DNA from: Methanomicrobiales archaeon
Lineage (GTDB): Archaea > Halobacteriota > Methanomicrobia > Methanomicrobiales > JACTUA01
Assembly: GCA_015660865.1 (NCBI GenBank)
Contig: JACTUA010000007.1
Span: 1-53,805, forward strand
Length of the DNA: 53,805 nucleotides
Direction: 5' to 3'
A program made the translations under genes and the position numbers. The notes under the pieces were generated by a model, which made no database searches, was not told the DNA's origin, and saw only the letters and a program-made list of their open reading frames with translations. Positions 26,050 to 35,035 of the stretch are shown here, in pieces (the first letter of the stretch is position 1; every line of letters begins with the position of its first letter).

Positions 26050-27249
26050 CTACCCGATCCCCCAGAGCTTGAGGGCACGCTCGAGCTCATAGTGCTGCTT
26101 CGCGTGCTCCTCGAGGGGTATCCCTTCCATGAATGCGTCCACCGCCTGGCGCATGGCCATCGCCCCCGCGGCCGTCCCGTCGGGGTGCCCGTGGATCCCG
26201 CCACCGGCCTGGAGCACGATATCGGTTCCCAGCGTCTCGAGCTCGGCAAAGACCTTCCCCGGGTGGAGCCCCCCGCTCGAGACCGGAAACACCCTCTTTC
26301 TCCCGAAGCACGGCCCGGTGAGGACCGCGTTGTCCCCGAGGACCTCGTCTGCCTCGTGGCTCATCTTCCCCGAGACGGTGCCGGTGTGGAGCTGGTCGCC
26401 CCCGAGCCAGCGGACGAGGCGTGCGAAGGGGCGCATCGCGATGCCGTGCTCCTTGTTCCGGGTCATCGCCGCATGCATCGCCCGGTGGACATGAATGGGG
26501 ACGGTGATGCCCGGGGCATCTCCAAGGGCCTGGAGCGCCCCGAAGCCGGCGATGATGACGTCCACCATCACCATGTTCGCCCCGAGGGTGATCGCTTCCT
26601 CGGCCTTCGCCACGATCTTATCGGCCCGGGTGGTGACATTCACGGCATAGAGGACATTCCGCCCGGTCTCCTCCTTCACCTTCCCGAGGCCTGCCATCAC
26701 CTTCGGCACACGCTCCTTCATGGGGCAGAAGGCCTGGTCGGTGAGGGTCTCGTCGTCCTTGATCAGGTCCACGCCGCCCACGGCCGCCTGGTAGGCCACC
26801 TCGGCGGTGTCCTCGGGGGAGAGGCCGACCTTCGGCTTGATGATGGTCCCCACGTGGGGGCGGTTCGTGGTGCCGACGATGGCACGGATGCCCCGGATCC
26901 CGAACCTCGGCCCGGGAAAGGGGATCAGGGATTCGGGGAAGTCCATATCCAGGAGCCGGACCGCGGAGAGCTTCTTCAGGCCGAAGAGGTTCCCTGCCAC
27001 GACCGAGAGGTACTGGGCGACGTTCCCGGGCTCAAAGATCTCGGCCGGGTACCGGATCTTTACGATGTAATGCCCGTCCTCCGGGGTGATCCTGGTCACC
27101 TCCCCGTCCAGCCTGCGGACATAATCTGCAGTTGTCCCGATTTTGGTCCAGGTGCCCGTCGTTTCCTCCTCGGCGATCCACCTCGCCGCCTCCTCGGGTG
27201 ACGTCCCCTTCTCTGGCCTGAAGGAATAGGTCGCAAACACATCCGGCAT
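26050..27249 (-). CDS. rbcL: Ribulose-bisphosphate carboxylase, archaeal form III-type
   Basis: 399 residues. All key active-site elements are present: GTIIKPKVGLSP (catalytic Lys), GGVDLIKDDE (Lys that is carbamylated, plus Asp and Glu metal ligands), HVHRAMHAA, GTVSGKM (loop 6 Lys), FPVSSGG and the phosphate-binding QAGGGIHGHPDG. It therefore looks catalytically competent, not a RuBisCO-like protein. The preceding gene supplies ribulose bisphosphate from ribose-1,5-bisphosphate. The ATG at 27249 with AGGTG 8-9 bases upstream is preferred over a GTG at 27258. It could work in AMP salvage or in a reductive hexulose-phosphate cycle. Confidence 0.93.
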   Translation of the reverse strand: MPDVFATYSFRPEKGTSPEEAARWIAEEETTGTWTKIGTTADYVRRLDGEVTRITPEDGHYIVKIRYPAEIFEPGNVAQYLSVVAGNLFGLKKLSAVRLLDMDFPESLIPFPGPRFGIRGIRAIVGTTNRPHVGTIIKPKVGLSPEDTAEVAYQAAVGGVDLIKDDETLTDQAFCPMKERVPKVMAGLGKVKEETGRNVLYAVNVTTRADKIVAKAEEAITLGANMVMVDVIIAGFGALQALGDAPGITVPIHVHRAMHAAMTRNKEHGIAMRPFARLVRWLGGDQLHTGTVSGKMSHEADEVLGDNAVLTGPCFGRKRVFPVSSGGLHPGKVFAELETLGTDIVLQAGGGIHGHPDGTAAGAMAMRQAVDAFMEGIPLEEHAKQHYELERALKLWGIG

Positions 27250-27254
27250 GCCGA

Positions 27255-28217
27255 TCACACCTGATCTCGGTGGGCTATCTGAAATGTCTTGTGGAACTCC
27301 TCGATCGACCAGCCCAGGAACTCGCGGATGATGATGTAGGCGAGGGACGGGGGGATCGCCCCCTCCTCGGTGACGATGAGGTCGATGTATGCAGCGGGGG
27401 TCACGTCGAAGACCGGGTTGTGGACGGTGACCCGGGGGAGCCGGGCAGCCTCCGCCGGGGGAAGGATCTCACCGCCTCCCCGCTCCTCGATCTCGACGAG
27501 CTCCCCCAGGGTGGTGCGGGGCGCGAACTTGTAGGTCTCGGCCGCGACGATGAAAGGGGTCCGCGCCTCGTGGGCCGCGAGGGCGACCTGCGAGGTGCCG
27601 ATCTTGTTCACCACGGCCCCGTTCACGGCCACCGCATCGGCCCCGACGAAGACGCGGTCGATCCGGTGCATGAAGTGCCGGACCGCCGAGTCCACGATGA
27701 AATGGGTGGGGATGCCTGCGTCGGAGAGGGCCCGGATCGTGAGGAGCCCCTGGTTCCCCGGCCTCACCTCGGTCGCAAAGACCTCGAAGTCCTTCCCCTG
27801 CCGCGCCGCCGTGAGGATGCAGGAGAGGGCCGCTTCGGAGTTGCAGTGGGTGAGGACCGTCTCCCCGTCGGAGATATGGTGTGCCCCGATCTCCCCGATC
27901 CTCTCCACGGCGCCCTTCGAGGAGCGGATGAACTGGTCCGCTGCCCGGATCAGCCCCTCCCGGGCCTCTTCCAGCTCATCTGCCTCCTCGAGGGGCATCA
28001 TGACCAGGTGCACGGCGTTCGGGAGGGAGACGGCCGTTGGCCGGGTGGCGAGGAGGAGGGAGGATGCCTCCTCCATCCCCTTCCTGAACTCCGAAAGGTC
28101 ACGGGCATCGAGGCCGCGGGCATGGGCCCGGAGTGCCTCCACCGCCGCGCGGGCGATCCTCCCCGCTCCCCGGATCTCCATCCTCTTTATCTTCTCTGCA
28201 GTCTCACGGACAGACAT
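27255..28217 (-). CDS. Ribose-1,5-bisphosphate isomerase (eIF2B-like fold)
   Basis: 320 residues of the eIF2B/methylthioribose-1-phosphate isomerase superfamily. VLTHCNSEAALSCI, TEVRPGNQG, FIVDSAVRHFMHRIDRVFVGADAV, GAVVNKIGTSQVALAAHE and the C-terminal FDVTPAAYIDLIVTEEG fit the archaeal isomerase that makes ribulose-1,5-bisphosphate. It is followed 5 bases later by rbcL, which uses the product. Start is the ATG at 28217 (MSVRETAEK); the very long frame upstream is antisense of the divergent HAD gene. AMP phosphorylase is not in the window. Confidence 0.9.
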   Translation of the reverse strand: MSVRETAEKIKRMEIRGAGRIARAAVEALRAHARGLDARDLSEFRKGMEEASSLLLATRPTAVSLPNAVHLVMMPLEEADELEEAREGLIRAADQFIRSSKGAVERIGEIGAHHISDGETVLTHCNSEAALSCILTAARQGKDFEVFATEVRPGNQGLLTIRALSDAGIPTHFIVDSAVRHFMHRIDRVFVGADAVAVNGAVVNKIGTSQVALAAHEARTPFIVAAETYKFAPRTTLGELVEIEERGGGEILPPAEAARLPRVTVHNPVFDVTPAAYIDLIVTEEGAIPPSLAYIIIREFLGWSIEEFHKTFQIAHRDQV

Positions 28218-28253
28218 AGGAACCCGTATTCTCTGTCTTCTCCGGAGCATAGA

Positions 28254-29090
28254 ATGGTTGCGCAGGGCCGTTCCCCTTCCATCGCGGTCGTCTTCGACAG
28301 CGCGGGGACCCTGCTCCGGACCTACCGTGTCGTGAAGAACATACCTGCCCAGGAGCTGCTTACCGACGTAGAGACCACCGCGATCACCGCAGCATCGGAC
28401 GACCGGGCCCTCCTCGTCCTCAATGTCCGTTCCCGGGATGTCATGAAAGCACCCTCGGAACTCCTCCTCTCCGAGTACCTCGGCACCCGCCAGGTGAGCT
28501 TCGGGATCTCCTGCGCGAACCGGGTCTTCACCCGCGGGGAGATCGCGGATCTTTTGTATGCCGACCTGACGGCGAAGGTCTCGGACCTCCAGGAGTGCAT
28601 CCGCGAGGTCTGGGCGCGGTGCCGTCTCGAGGCACTCGTGGTCATCGACAGCGGGGTGATCGTGAACTTCTCCCTGCGGGTCATTGAGTTCACGGTCACC
28701 TCGGGCGGGAGGCCCTTTGCCGGCGCTGTGGAGACCATCGAGGAGCTCCAGCGGATGGGCATCGCCACGTACATCGCGTCGGGCGACCGTGCCTCGAAGC
28801 TCGAGCGTATCGCGGACCACCTCGGTATCCCCCGCGACCATGTCCACGGCGTGGCAACCCCCACCATCAAGGCGAGGATCGTGGAGGACCTGAAGGAGCA
28901 GTACGATCTCGTAGTCATGGTTGGCGACGGGGTCAACGATCTCCCGGCGCTCGAGAGGGCTGATGTGGCCATCCTCACCCTGGAGCAGCCGGGCGAGAAA
29001 CCCGAGGTGCTCTACCGGGCCGCGGACCATGTGGTGCCCCGGGTCCGGGACGTGGTCACGATCGTGAGGGACCTGGCCCGTCGGAGTTAA
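28254..29090 (+). CDS. HAD-superfamily phosphatase related to P-type ATPase domains
   Basis: 278 residues. The HAD nucleophile motif is VVFDSAGTLL (about 13-22), motif II is in YIASGDRASK and motif III/IV in VVMVGDGVNDLPALERADVAI; the last parts resemble the P domain of P-type ATPases, but there are no membrane segments. A cap region between 40 and 160 is of unclear fold. Divergent from the ribose-1,5-bisphosphate isomerase with only 36 bases between the starts; a sugar-phosphate or nucleotide substrate is possible but unproven. Confidence 0.8.
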   Translation: MVAQGRSPSIAVVFDSAGTLLRTYRVVKNIPAQELLTDVETTAITAASDDRALLVLNVRSRDVMKAPSELLLSEYLGTRQVSFGISCANRVFTRGEIADLLYADLTAKVSDLQECIREVWARCRLEALVVIDSGVIVNFSLRVIEFTVTSGGRPFAGAVETIEELQRMGIATYIASGDRASKLERIADHLGIPRDHVHGVATPTIKARIVEDLKEQYDLVVMVGDGVNDLPALERADVAILTLEQPGEKPEVLYRAADHVVPRVRDVVTIVRDLARRS

Positions 29091-29107
29091 ACAGGTTCCG
29101 GCCCGCC

Positions 29108-29173
29108 CGTCAATATAAAAGATAATATTAACCCACTGTACAGAGTAAGGGTGAGAGGATGGAGCACGCATGA
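29108..29173 (+). promoter_or_regulatory. atwA operon promoter and 4-codon upstream ORF
   Basis: An AT-rich stretch with CAATATAAAAGATAATATT (29111-29129) is the TATA region. The ribosome site GGGTGA precedes not the atwA ATG but an ATG at 29159 that opens a four-codon frame (Met-Glu-His-Ala) whose stop overlaps the atwA start at 29170 (ATGA). Either the tiny ORF couples translation or the spacing is simply long. Confidence 0.5.
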
Positions 29174-30786
29174 CCCCCCTGATCACGGTCGATCGACTCT
29201 CGATGCATTTTGACGGGAAGAAGGCCCTCAGCAACGTGAGCTTCGAGATCGCGGAGGGCGAGATCATGGGGATCATAGGCCGGAGCGGGGCGGGAAAGAC
29301 GGTGCTCATGCACCTGATGAGGGGTGTGGACCAGCCGCCTACCGGCGGGAAGATCATCTACCACGTGGCCGTCTGTGACCGGTGCGAGAACATCGAGCTC
29401 CCGGGCATGGCCGGGAAGCCCTGCCCGGCCTGCAAGGGTACCCTCGTTGCCATGGACGTGGACTTCTGGGACGAGAAGAACGAGGCCGTGAAGCGGCGCA
29501 TCATGCACCGCACCGCGATGATGTTCCAGCGGACCTTCGCCCTCTACGGGAACGACCGGGTCATCGAGAACGTCCTCCGTGCCCTGGACGATATTAATTA
29601 TCCCGAGGAGAAGTCCATCAACCGGGCGGCAGATCTCCTGGACCAGGTCCGGCTCTCCCACCGGATGATGCACATCGCCCGGGATCTCTCGGGAGGGGAG
29701 AAGCAGAGGGTCGTACTCGCCCGGCAGCTCGCCAAGGAGCCCTTCCTCCTCTTTGCCGACGAGCCGACGGGCACCCTGGACCCGGAGACCGCCCGCCTCG
29801 TCCACGACATGCTGAAGACCGCGGCGAAGGAGAACCACATGGGCATGATCGTCACCTCCCACTTCTCCCAGGTGGTCCAGGACGTCGCAGACCGTGCCCT
29901 CCTCCTCAACGACGGCGAGATCGCCATGATCGGGTCCCCCGGGGAGGTCATCCAGAAGTTCATGAGCGGCCTCCAGGACCTCGAGCAGTTCGCCCAGCCC
30001 AAGGTGGGGAACAAGCTCATGGAAGGAAGGGACATCATCAAGCGCTACATCTCGATGGACCGGGGGGTGGTGAAGGCAGTGAACGGGGTCACCTTCGAGG
30101 TGGCAGAGAAGGAGATCTTCGGGATCATCGGGAAGAGCGGCGCCGGCAAGACCACCCTCTCCCGGATCATCGCGGGGATCATGGAACCCACCACCGGCGA
30201 GATGAACATCCGGGTCGGGGACGACTGGGTGGACATGACCAAGCCGGGGATCGAGGAGCGGGGCAGGGCGAAGGCCTACATCGGCCTCCTCCACCAGGAG
30301 TACGACCTCTACCCCCACCGGACCGTCCTCGACAACCTGACCGATGCCATCGGCCTCGAGTTCCCCAAGGAGCTTGCCGTTCGTAAGGCGATGATCACCC
30401 TCCAGATGGCTGGCTTCACCGACGAGAAGGCAAGGGACATCCTGGACCGGCTCCCTGCACAGCTCTCCGAGGGCGAGCGCCACCGGGTCGCGCTTGCACA
30501 GGTCCTCATCCGGGAGCCCAGGATCGTCATCCTGGATGAGCCAACGGGGACGATGGACCCCATCACGAAAATCGATGTGAAGCACTCCATCATGCACTCC
30601 CGGGACGAGATGGACATGACCTTCATCGTCGTCTCCCATGACATGGACTTCGTGAAGGACATCTGCGACCGCCTCGCCCTCATGCGGGGCGGGAAGATCG
30701 TCCAGATGGGGCCGACCGATGAGGTTCTCGCGAGCCTCACGGAAGACGAAAAGGCCATCATGTCCCGGCCTGCGCCCACGGGGTGA
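29170..30786 (+). CDS. atwA: Methyl-coenzyme M reductase activation ATPase, component A2
   Basis: 538 residues with two ABC ATPase modules in one chain: Walker A GRSGAGKT at 37-44 and GKSGAGKTT near 320, signatures LSGGEKQR and LSEGERHR, Walker B FADEPTG and ILDEPTG. A zinc-ribbon-like insertion with CDRC (69-72) and CPAC (85-88) lies in the first module, as in methanogen A2 proteins. It drives the ATP-dependent reductive activation of the nickel cofactor F430 in MCR. First gene of an operon with six methanogenesis marker genes, with adjacent or overlapping ends throughout. Confidence 0.96.
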   Translation: MTPLITVDRLSMHFDGKKALSNVSFEIAEGEIMGIIGRSGAGKTVLMHLMRGVDQPPTGGKIIYHVAVCDRCENIELPGMAGKPCPACKGTLVAMDVDFWDEKNEAVKRRIMHRTAMMFQRTFALYGNDRVIENVLRALDDINYPEEKSINRAADLLDQVRLSHRMMHIARDLSGGEKQRVVLARQLAKEPFLLFADEPTGTLDPETARLVHDMLKTAAKENHMGMIVTSHFSQVVQDVADRALLLNDGEIAMIGSPGEVIQKFMSGLQDLEQFAQPKVGNKLMEGRDIIKRYISMDRGVVKAVNGVTFEVAEKEIFGIIGKSGAGKTTLSRIIAGIMEPTTGEMNIRVGDDWVDMTKPGIEERGRAKAYIGLLHQEYDLYPHRTVLDNLTDAIGLEFPKELAVRKAMITLQMAGFTDEKARDILDRLPAQLSEGERHRVALAQVLIREPRIVILDEPTGTMDPITKIDVKHSIMHSRDEMDMTFIVVSHDMDFVKDICDRLALMRGGKIVQMGPTDEVLASLTEDEKAIMSRPAPTG

Positions 30787-32313
30787 ATGCCCGTGGAGAT
30801 CCTCCTGGACGGGAGGAGGCTGGAGGTCCGGGAGGGGACGACCCTTGGCGGTATCCTCGGACCATGGGACAGCCGCCTTGCGGTGGCGGTGATCCGTCCC
30901 CGGGCAGCCGAGGCGGCAGAGACCCAGACCGTCCTGCTGACCACCACGAAGGGGGAGGTGGTCGTGGAACTCCTCCGCCCTGAACCGGTGCTTCTCTTTG
31001 CCCCGGGCGGAGAGAGAATCCTCAACCTCCACTGGGGGGACCGGTACGCGGCGGCCTTCGGGCCGTTCCAGTCGGATCTCACCCCGGCCCGGGTCCCCCA
31101 CCAGTACGACCGGGGCGACGTCCTCCTGGGATGCGGGGGGTACGACCCGGCCAGGTCCTACCTCATCTTCTCCCGGATGAACCACCTGGCCGACCATGGG
31201 GCGGCCGCCGATGGCGGGGTGATCGGGAGGGTCATCTCGGGGAAGGGGGTCATCGACCGCTGGACTGAAGGGGACCGGATCGAAAAGGCCGAACGGGTCA
31301 TCACCTGGGCCGATCGCTCGACCTCCTTCACGACCACGGACCCGGGCCTTCCCCTAGAGGACGGGATGCAGGTCGTGACCCATATCTCGGCGCTCGCCCA
31401 GGGATATACCCCGGAATCTATCGACATACAGATCGCAGATCTCCTGGAACACCTCCACCTGGCCCTCGCGAAGGGATACTTCAGGGTGGACCGGGCCTCG
31501 AGCACCCATATCCGGGACGAGAGCCTCCCCGAACCCCATATCCCGCAGGGGGAGAAGGGGTTCCGGGGCGAGGGGACCCTCACCCTGCGCACCCGGGGCC
31601 CGGCCGCGGGCGCGGCCTACATCTACCGGGGCGACGTGGCCGCGAACCCGTCCCATGCCGTGATCGGGCACGTGGTCCATGGGATCGAGCTCGTCCGGGT
31701 GGCCGGCCAGGGGGATCTCCTCGCCTTCGGGATCGACCCCGCGAGGATCGACTTCATCGGCCTCCGGGCACCCGAGGCGATGCGGCTCGCCGCGGAACGG
31801 GGCCTCTCCGCCTCGGCCGACAACGCGGCCGCGGGCATGGTGGTGGTGGACCAGGAGCCCGGGACGACCCTCGACATGCTCGCGGCAAAGAAGGTGAAGC
31901 TCACCACCGCCCCCGAGGAGAAGGTGCTTGCCATCCGGCTCTCCTTAAGTGAAGCCCCCCAGACCTGCCATATCTTCCGGGAGATCACCGGCCTCTCCCG
32001 GCACGCCCTGGGGAGGATGCGGCTCTTCTTCAGGTTCGAGGACGTGGTGCTCCTCAAGGCAGGGCTCCGGGAGGGGATGAAGATCCTCCCCGAGCACACC
32101 CCCCTGGAGGAGGTCCCACCCTACACCCTGGGGATGACGAACGACTCGCGGAAGGGGGCAGGGACGATCGGCGTGAGGGCGGCGCCACACGGGGAGTTCG
32201 GCCCGACCTCCGAGCCCTTCGAGGGGACGAACCTTTTCGGGACCCTCGTCGATACCGGGAAGCTCGCTGGTCTCAGGGAGAAGGATATGGTCTACGTGAA
32301 GGAGGTTCCATGA
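30787..32313 (+). CDS. mmp3: Methanogenesis marker protein 3 (UPF0288)
   Basis: 508 residues. The N-terminus VEILLDGRRLEVREGTTLGGIL looks ubiquitin/MoaD-like; the middle contains GVIGRVISGKGVIDRW and the later DNAAAGMVVVDQEPGTTLDML, family signatures of UPF0288, which has a cyclophilin-like part. The start codon directly follows the atwA stop. Marker 3 has been reported as a part of the MCR activation complex with A2 and markers 7 and 17. Chemical role unclear. Confidence 0.93.
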   Translation: MPVEILLDGRRLEVREGTTLGGILGPWDSRLAVAVIRPRAAEAAETQTVLLTTTKGEVVVELLRPEPVLLFAPGGERILNLHWGDRYAAAFGPFQSDLTPARVPHQYDRGDVLLGCGGYDPARSYLIFSRMNHLADHGAAADGGVIGRVISGKGVIDRWTEGDRIEKAERVITWADRSTSFTTTDPGLPLEDGMQVVTHISALAQGYTPESIDIQIADLLEHLHLALAKGYFRVDRASSTHIRDESLPEPHIPQGEKGFRGEGTLTLRTRGPAAGAAYIYRGDVAANPSHAVIGHVVHGIELVRVAGQGDLLAFGIDPARIDFIGLRAPEAMRLAAERGLSASADNAAAGMVVVDQEPGTTLDMLAAKKVKLTTAPEEKVLAIRLSLSEAPQTCHIFREITGLSRHALGRMRLFFRFEDVVLLKAGLREGMKILPEHTPLEEVPPYTLGMTNDSRKGAGTIGVRAAPHGEFGPTSEPFEGTNLFGTLVDTGKLAGLREKDMVYVKEVP

Positions 32314-32774
32314 AGCGCTATATCCCGGCCTATGCCGGGACGGTGACGGTCTACATCTTCATCGAGTCCACGGATCTCACCCCCGAGGATATCGCGGTGC
32401 GGACCTACGAGATCGCGCCCAGGGCGATGGTGAAGGAGACCTGCTTCGGCCTCCAGGTGACAGGGAAGCCGGAGGAGGTGGACGGGATCGTCGCGAAGAT
32501 CCGGGCCTTCGACCCCGCCCACATCTTCGTCAAGGACCGGGGGTTCCCGCCCGGCGACCCCCGGCGGTGCCGGGCAAACCTCGGGGGGGCGAGGCCCGGG
32601 TTCCATGGCCACGAGTTCGAGCTCTCCCTGATCGGGAACGTCTCCCGGGGCCTTGAGGAGGACCTTCACCCGACGGGGGTTGCGGTGCCGGACGCCACCC
32701 ACGGCCGCCGCCCTCCCCTCCCAGTTGAGCGGCTGAAGGAGATCATCGAAGAGGAGGAGTCAGCGCATGGTTAA
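32310..32774 (+). CDS. mmp6: Methanogenesis marker protein 6
   Basis: 154 residues, conserved only in methanogens and relatives. The features MVKETCFGLQVTG and HIFVKDRGFPPGDPRRCRANLGGARPG (split around residue 85) match this family. No catalytic motif is recognisable; the two conserved cysteines may be functional. Start overlaps the mmp3 stop (ATGA) and the 3' end overlaps mmp5 by 8 bases. Confidence 0.9.
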   Translation: MKRYIPAYAGTVTVYIFIESTDLTPEDIAVRTYEIAPRAMVKETCFGLQVTGKPEEVDGIVAKIRAFDPAHIFVKDRGFPPGDPRRCRANLGGARPGFHGHEFELSLIGNVSRGLEEDLHPTGVAVPDATHGRRPPLPVERLKEIIEEEESAHG

Positions 32775-33216
32775 AGTGTTCATCTACCCGACCACGAGCC
32801 TGATCCTCTCCGACCTGGTAAAACGGTTCGGCCACGAGCCCCTCGGGTCTGCCCTCGGGATCCGGGAGCGGATCCAGACGGCGGGCTTCGAGTCCCCGCC
32901 CCTCCAGATCACCCCCGAGGAGCCGAAGAAGGGGCTGCACTGGGCGGCGGTCGAGGTCCCGAGCGGGGTCCGTGGCAGGATGGCCATCATGGGCCCCCAG
33001 ATCGATGCGGCAGACGCAGCCATCATCATCAACGACGCCGACCTCGCCTTCGGGTGCATGGGCTGCGCCCGGACGAACGAGCTCCTCATCTACCTCCTCC
33101 GGACCAAGGGGATGCCGGTGCTCAACCTCATCTACCCCACCACCGAGGAGGAGGGGATCGCCTTCGTCGCGGCCATCAGGAAGTTCCTCGGCTCGCTCGG
33201 GGGTGGGGCCCCATGA
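32767..33216 (+). CDS. mmp5: Methanogenesis marker protein 5
   Basis: 149 residues. Contains [23 protein letters not shown] with a CxxC pair near residue 97, and [16 protein letters not shown]. These fit marker 5, a small protein of unknown role; the CxxC could bind metal or be redox active. Overlaps mmp6 and mmp15 (ATGA), so stoichiometric expression is likely. Confidence 0.9.
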   Translation: MVKVFIYPTTSLILSDLVKRFGHEPLGSALGIRERIQTAGFESPPLQITPEEPKKGLHWAAVEVPSGVRGRMAIMGPQIDAADAAIIINDADLAFGCMGCARTNELLIYLLRTKGMPVLNLIYPTTEEEGIAFVAAIRKFLGSLGGGAP

Positions 33217-34454
33217 CCGCGCCGGTCAGGATCGCCCAGCTCTCCTGCGGCCCGGAGTACAGCGGCATCCAGAAGGAGATCAACGATGCGGCGGCCGCGG
33301 TAGGGGCAGAGATCTTCTACCCCGAGATCTCCCTGAAGGAGATGCAGCGGGATTACGGGGCCTTTGGGCTCGATATCCGGAGCCCCGACCTGAAGCTCGC
33401 CATTGCACGGGCCAAGGCCCTTGTCGAGGGCAGGATCGAGACAGACGGGGTCTTCATCGCCACCTGCTTCCGATGCGCCGAGGGGGCCATCGTCCGGAAC
33501 GAGCTCCGCCGGTATATCGTCGAGAAGTCGACCCTTCCGGTCGTCTCCTACTCCTTCACCGAGCGGACCACGGCAGGCACCCTCCTCACCCGGATGGAGG
33601 CGCTCACCACGATCGCCCGCCGGAGGGCGCTCCTCGCCCGCGAGGTCCAGGAGGGGCTCACCCTCGGGGTGGACTCCGGCTCATCCACAACGAAGGCCGT
33701 GGTCATGAGGGACAACCGGATCATCGGGAAGGGGTGGGTCCCCACCACCGAGGTCGCGAAGTCCGCCGAGGAGGCGATCGGGAACGCCCTCTCCGAGGCG
33801 GGCGTAAAGCGTGACGAGATCCAGGCGGCTGGGGCGACCGGCTACGGGAGGCACCTCGTCGGTTCGCGGATCAAGGCCGACCTGATCCAGGAGGAACTCA
33901 CCGTGAACTCCAAGGGCGCGGTCTACCTCGCCGACCACCAGAAGGGGCCCTGCACGGTGATCGACATCGGGGGCATGGACAACAAGGCCATCACCGTCTA
34001 CGACGGCATCCCCGGGACCTTCACCATGGGCGGGATCTGCGCCGGGGCGAGCGGCCGGTTCCTGGAGATGACGGCGAAGCGGCTCGGGGTCGAGATCACC
34101 GAGCTCGGGCCCCTTGCCATGAAGGGGATCTCAAGGAACGTGCCGATGAACTCCTACTGCATCGTCTTCGGGACCCAGTCCCTGGTGAACGCACTCTCCG
34201 GGGGCTCGGCGCCGGAGGACGTCGCGGCCGCGGCCTGCCACTCGGTGGCCGAGCAGGTCTTCGAGCAGCAGCTCCAGGAGGTGGAGATCAAGGAGCCGGT
34301 GATCATGGTCGGGGGCACCTCCCTCATCGAGGGGCTCGTCCATGCGATGGGCCTCCTCCTCCAGACGAAGATCGTCGTCCCGCCCAACTCCCAGTACATC
34401 GGGGCGGTCGGTTCGGCCCTCCTCGCTTCGGGCTTTATCAGGGAGAAGAGATGA
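33213..34454 (+). CDS. mmp15: Methanogenesis marker protein 15 (BadF/HgdC-like ATPase)
   Basis: 413 residues. The C-terminal two thirds is an ASKHA ATPase of the 2-hydroxyglutaryl-CoA dehydratase activator type: [33 protein letters not shown] and [15 protein letters not shown], where the last stretch carries the Cys that holds a bridging 4Fe-4S cluster in archerases. The N-terminal 140 residues (ATCFRCAEG) are methanogen-specific. It may inject low-potential electrons during MCR activation, by analogy. The true start is the ATG at 33213, overlapping the mmp5 stop. Confidence 0.93.
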   Translation: MTAPVRIAQLSCGPEYSGIQKEINDAAAAVGAEIFYPEISLKEMQRDYGAFGLDIRSPDLKLAIARAKALVEGRIETDGVFIATCFRCAEGAIVRNELRRYIVEKSTLPVVSYSFTERTTAGTLLTRMEALTTIARRRALLAREVQEGLTLGVDSGSSTTKAVVMRDNRIIGKGWVPTTEVAKSAEEAIGNALSEAGVKRDEIQAAGATGYGRHLVGSRIKADLIQEELTVNSKGAVYLADHQKGPCTVIDIGGMDNKAITVYDGIPGTFTMGGICAGASGRFLEMTAKRLGVEITELGPLAMKGISRNVPMNSYCIVFGTQSLVNALSGGSAPEDVAAAACHSVAEQVFEQQLQEVEIKEPVIMVGGTSLIEGLVHAMGLLLQTKIVVPPNSQYIGAVGSALLASGFIREKR

Positions 34455-35035
34455 CGGGGATCGAGGCCTTCACCTCGGACTGCCCTGAGAAGACCGGCGG
34501 GGACTACTACGAGAGGATCGCGGCCGACGTCCTCCAGGACATGAACCTCCTCCGGGTCATCTCCAAGCTCCATGTCTCGGTGGACCCGACGGTCCCCCTC
34601 TTCATCGTCGTGGGGGTGATCAGGAAACTCCCGGCGATCGTGAAGGTGCATGACTTTGCCTCGTTACAGGTCCAGGGGAACCGGATCACCCTCTCCATCG
34701 GGAACGAGTCCTATCTCGCGCCCTTCCTCAAGTTCCTCTGGGACCGGTACGGGAAGGCCAACGTGGAGCAGCCGGACCGGTGGACCGTGGTCCTCACCGT
34801 CCCCGAAGGGGGGGCCGAGGGGTTCGAGGACCTCCCGGTCTACGACCCCAGGGAAGACATCTTCCGGGACCTCATGTATGCCATGATCTGCATCCAGCCC
34901 GAGGGGTTCAAGGTCAGGAAGGAGGCGTACGTGGACGGGAAGTTCTACTTCGTCGCGAGTGAGGACACCCTCCCCGAGGACGTGGTCGAGCGGCAGGTGA
35001 GGGAGAAGTTCGCCCTCATCGGGGAGGAGCTGTGA
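34451..35035 (+). CDS. mmp17: Methanogenesis marker protein 17
   Basis: 194 residues; ALD-like segments such as [41 protein letters not shown] and [14 protein letters not shown] match marker 17. No enzyme motif. It has been reported in the MCR activation complex. Starts in ATGA overlap with mmp15. Confidence 0.9.
   Translation: MTGIEAFTSDCPEKTGGDYYERIAADVLQDMNLLRVISKLHVSVDPTVPLFIVVGVIRKLPAIVKVHDFASLQVQGNRITLSIGNESYLAPFLKFLWDRYGKANVEQPDRWTVVLTVPEGGAEGFEDLPVYDPREDIFRDLMYAMICIQPEGFKVRKEAYVDGKFYFVASEDTLPEDVVERQVREKFALIGEEL

Noticed and set aside
27255-29357. 700-codon minus-strand frame including the isomerase
   Set aside because: Only the C-terminal 320 residues are the isomerase; the rest is antisense to the HAD gene and is low-complexity in character.
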